Notes under the pieces: model-generated
Told to the model about the DNA's origin: nothing
The model's input: the letters and a program-made list of their open reading frames with translations, nothing else
The model's database searches: none
Origin: Alphaproteobacteria bacterium
GTDB taxonomy: Bacteria > Pseudomonadota > Alphaproteobacteria > Micropepsales > Micropepsaceae
DNA: 64,000 nucleotides
Direction of reading: 5' to 3'
Assembly: GCA_947465395.1 (NCBI GenBank)
Contig: CANIAL010000002.1
Span: 124,001-188,000 of the forward strand
Shown: positions 63,464-64,000 of the stretch, piece by piece
How the letters are laid out: the number at the start of each line of letters is the position of its first letter
How positions within the stretch are numbered: the first letter of the stretch is position 1
Translations under genes and position numbers: made by a program

Positions 63464-64000
63464 GCGACACCGCAGAAAATTTCAGCGACTTCAAGCGCCC
63501 CGAACTGGGCAGCGATGAATCCGGGCTGGTGGTCATGGTGGACGGCTTTGAAGGCCCGCTGGACCTTCTGCTGACCCTGGCCCGCAACCAGAAGGTGGAC
63601 ATCGCCAAGATTTCCATCCTGAAACTGGCCGACCAGTATCTGGAGTTCATCGAACAGGCCAAGCGCATCAATCTGGAACTGGCCGCCGACTATCTGGTGA
63701 TGGCGGCCTGGCTGGCCTATTTGAAATCGCGCCTTGTGCTGCCGCAGGAAAAAGCGCCCGAAGGCGAACCCACGGCGGACGAGATGGCGGCGCGCCTGCG
63801 CTGGCGTCTTGAGCGCCTGGACGCCATGCGCGCCTCCGCCACGCGCCTGATGGGCCGCGAACGGCTGGACCGCGATGTCTTTGGCCGCGGCGATCCCGAG
63901 CCGGTCAATGTCATCAAGCTGCGGACGTATAAAGACACGCTGTATGACCTGCTGACGGCCTACGCCACCGACCGGGCGCGGCGGATGGGCGGCAAGGCCT
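63460..64000 (+). CDS. scpA: Segregation and condensation protein A, N-terminal part
   Basis: This kleisin subunit bridges SMC heads with ScpB for chromosome condensation. About 180 residues are visible before the window ends: VMVDGFEGPLDLLLTLARNQ, KVDIAKISILKLADQYLEFI and YLVMAAWLAYLKSRLVLPQE are diagnostic. ATG 63460 overlaps the nagZ stop. scpB is expected next. Confidence 0.96.
   Translation, partial: MSDTAENFSDFKRPELGSDESGLVVMVDGFEGPLDLLLTLARNQKVDIAKISILKLADQYLEFIEQAKRINLELAADYLVMAAWLAYLKSRLVLPQEKAPEGEPTADEMAARLRWRLERLDAMRASATRLMGRERLDRDVFGRGDPEPVNVIKLRTYKDTLYDLLTAYATDRARRMGGKA

Overview
The window is a GC-rich bacterial chromosome segment dominated by housekeeping genes. Gene content and order point to an alphaproteobacterium: a bifunctional Rsh upstream of pyrE-pdxJ-acpS-lepB-rnc-era-recO-parC, an adjacent divK-pleD pair, an ATP12-type F1 chaperone, DUF1489 and DUF3572 proteins, a zinc-ribbon DinB, and a dgt-SPOR-nagZ-scpA row. 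I cannot place it to family from sequence alone. I see no prophage, plasmid, CRISPR array or classical insertion sequence.

Layout. 1-7.2 kb holds a GST tail, a Sel1 protein, a lytic transglycosylase (-), dapA-smpB, a small GIY-YIG nuclease gene bracketed by perfect 33-bp inverted repeats, a family-5 uracil-DNA glycosylase (-), a NYN-domain gene (-), folK and rpoZ. 7.2-18.5 kb is one mostly overlapping forward row, rsh-pyrE-pdxJ-(unknown exported protein)-acpS-lepB-rnc-era-recO-parC, followed by an L,D-transpeptidase. 18.6-19.6 kb holds a 26-residue membrane peptide gene and rlmB (both -). 19.9-35.8 kb is tRNA-Tyr, tRNA-Gly, tuf and the S10-spc-alpha ribosomal superoperon through secY, adk, rpoA and rplQ, closed by a rho-independent terminator. 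35.8-48.0 kb holds a Deg protease, an outer-membrane barrel, rarA-crcB-RluA-ATP12, acylphosphatase, lipB (-), an isolated fliN, tRNA-Leu, an SDR lacking its catalytic tyrosine, DUF1489, an STT3-like membrane protein and a SPOR-tailed D,D-carboxypeptidase (-). 48.0-64 kb holds a phasin with two PhaR-like operators, clpS-clpA, a leftward RidA-GNAT-HIT group, DUF3572-dinB (-), divK-pleD, a leftward erpA-xthA-unknown-frnE group, and dgt-SPOR-nagZ-scpA running off the end.

No complete new enzyme system is evident. The most interesting material lies between genes. At least ten copies of three structured repeat families sit downstream of stop codons, and their hairpins differ between copies by compensatory changes. 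One family is an exact 33-nt unit with fixed flanks and a 7-bp stem that varies freely. The GIY-YIG gene framed by inverted copies of a GAAA-loop hairpin looks like a possible small mobile unit. Further points are an RNase III lacking one conserved metal-binding acid, a ParC with Leu at the Ser80 position, an SDR with Tyr replaced by Leu, several ribosomal proteins with Lys/Ala-rich tails, and a tRNA-Leu whose 3' ACCA is built into a perfect 16-bp hairpin.

How the parts relate. The forward rows are tightly coupled, with ATGA, GTGA and TAATG junctions, so most genes are probably cotranscribed. The window covers translation (ribosome, EF-Tu, SmpB, RlmB, tRNAs), protein quality control (ClpSA, Deg, LepB, SecY), envelope work (Slt, LDT, DacA, NagZ, SPOR proteins), DNA maintenance (UDG, RecO, RarA, DinB, XthA, ParC, ScpA), signalling ((p)ppGpp, c-di-GMP, DivK) and carbon storage (phasin).
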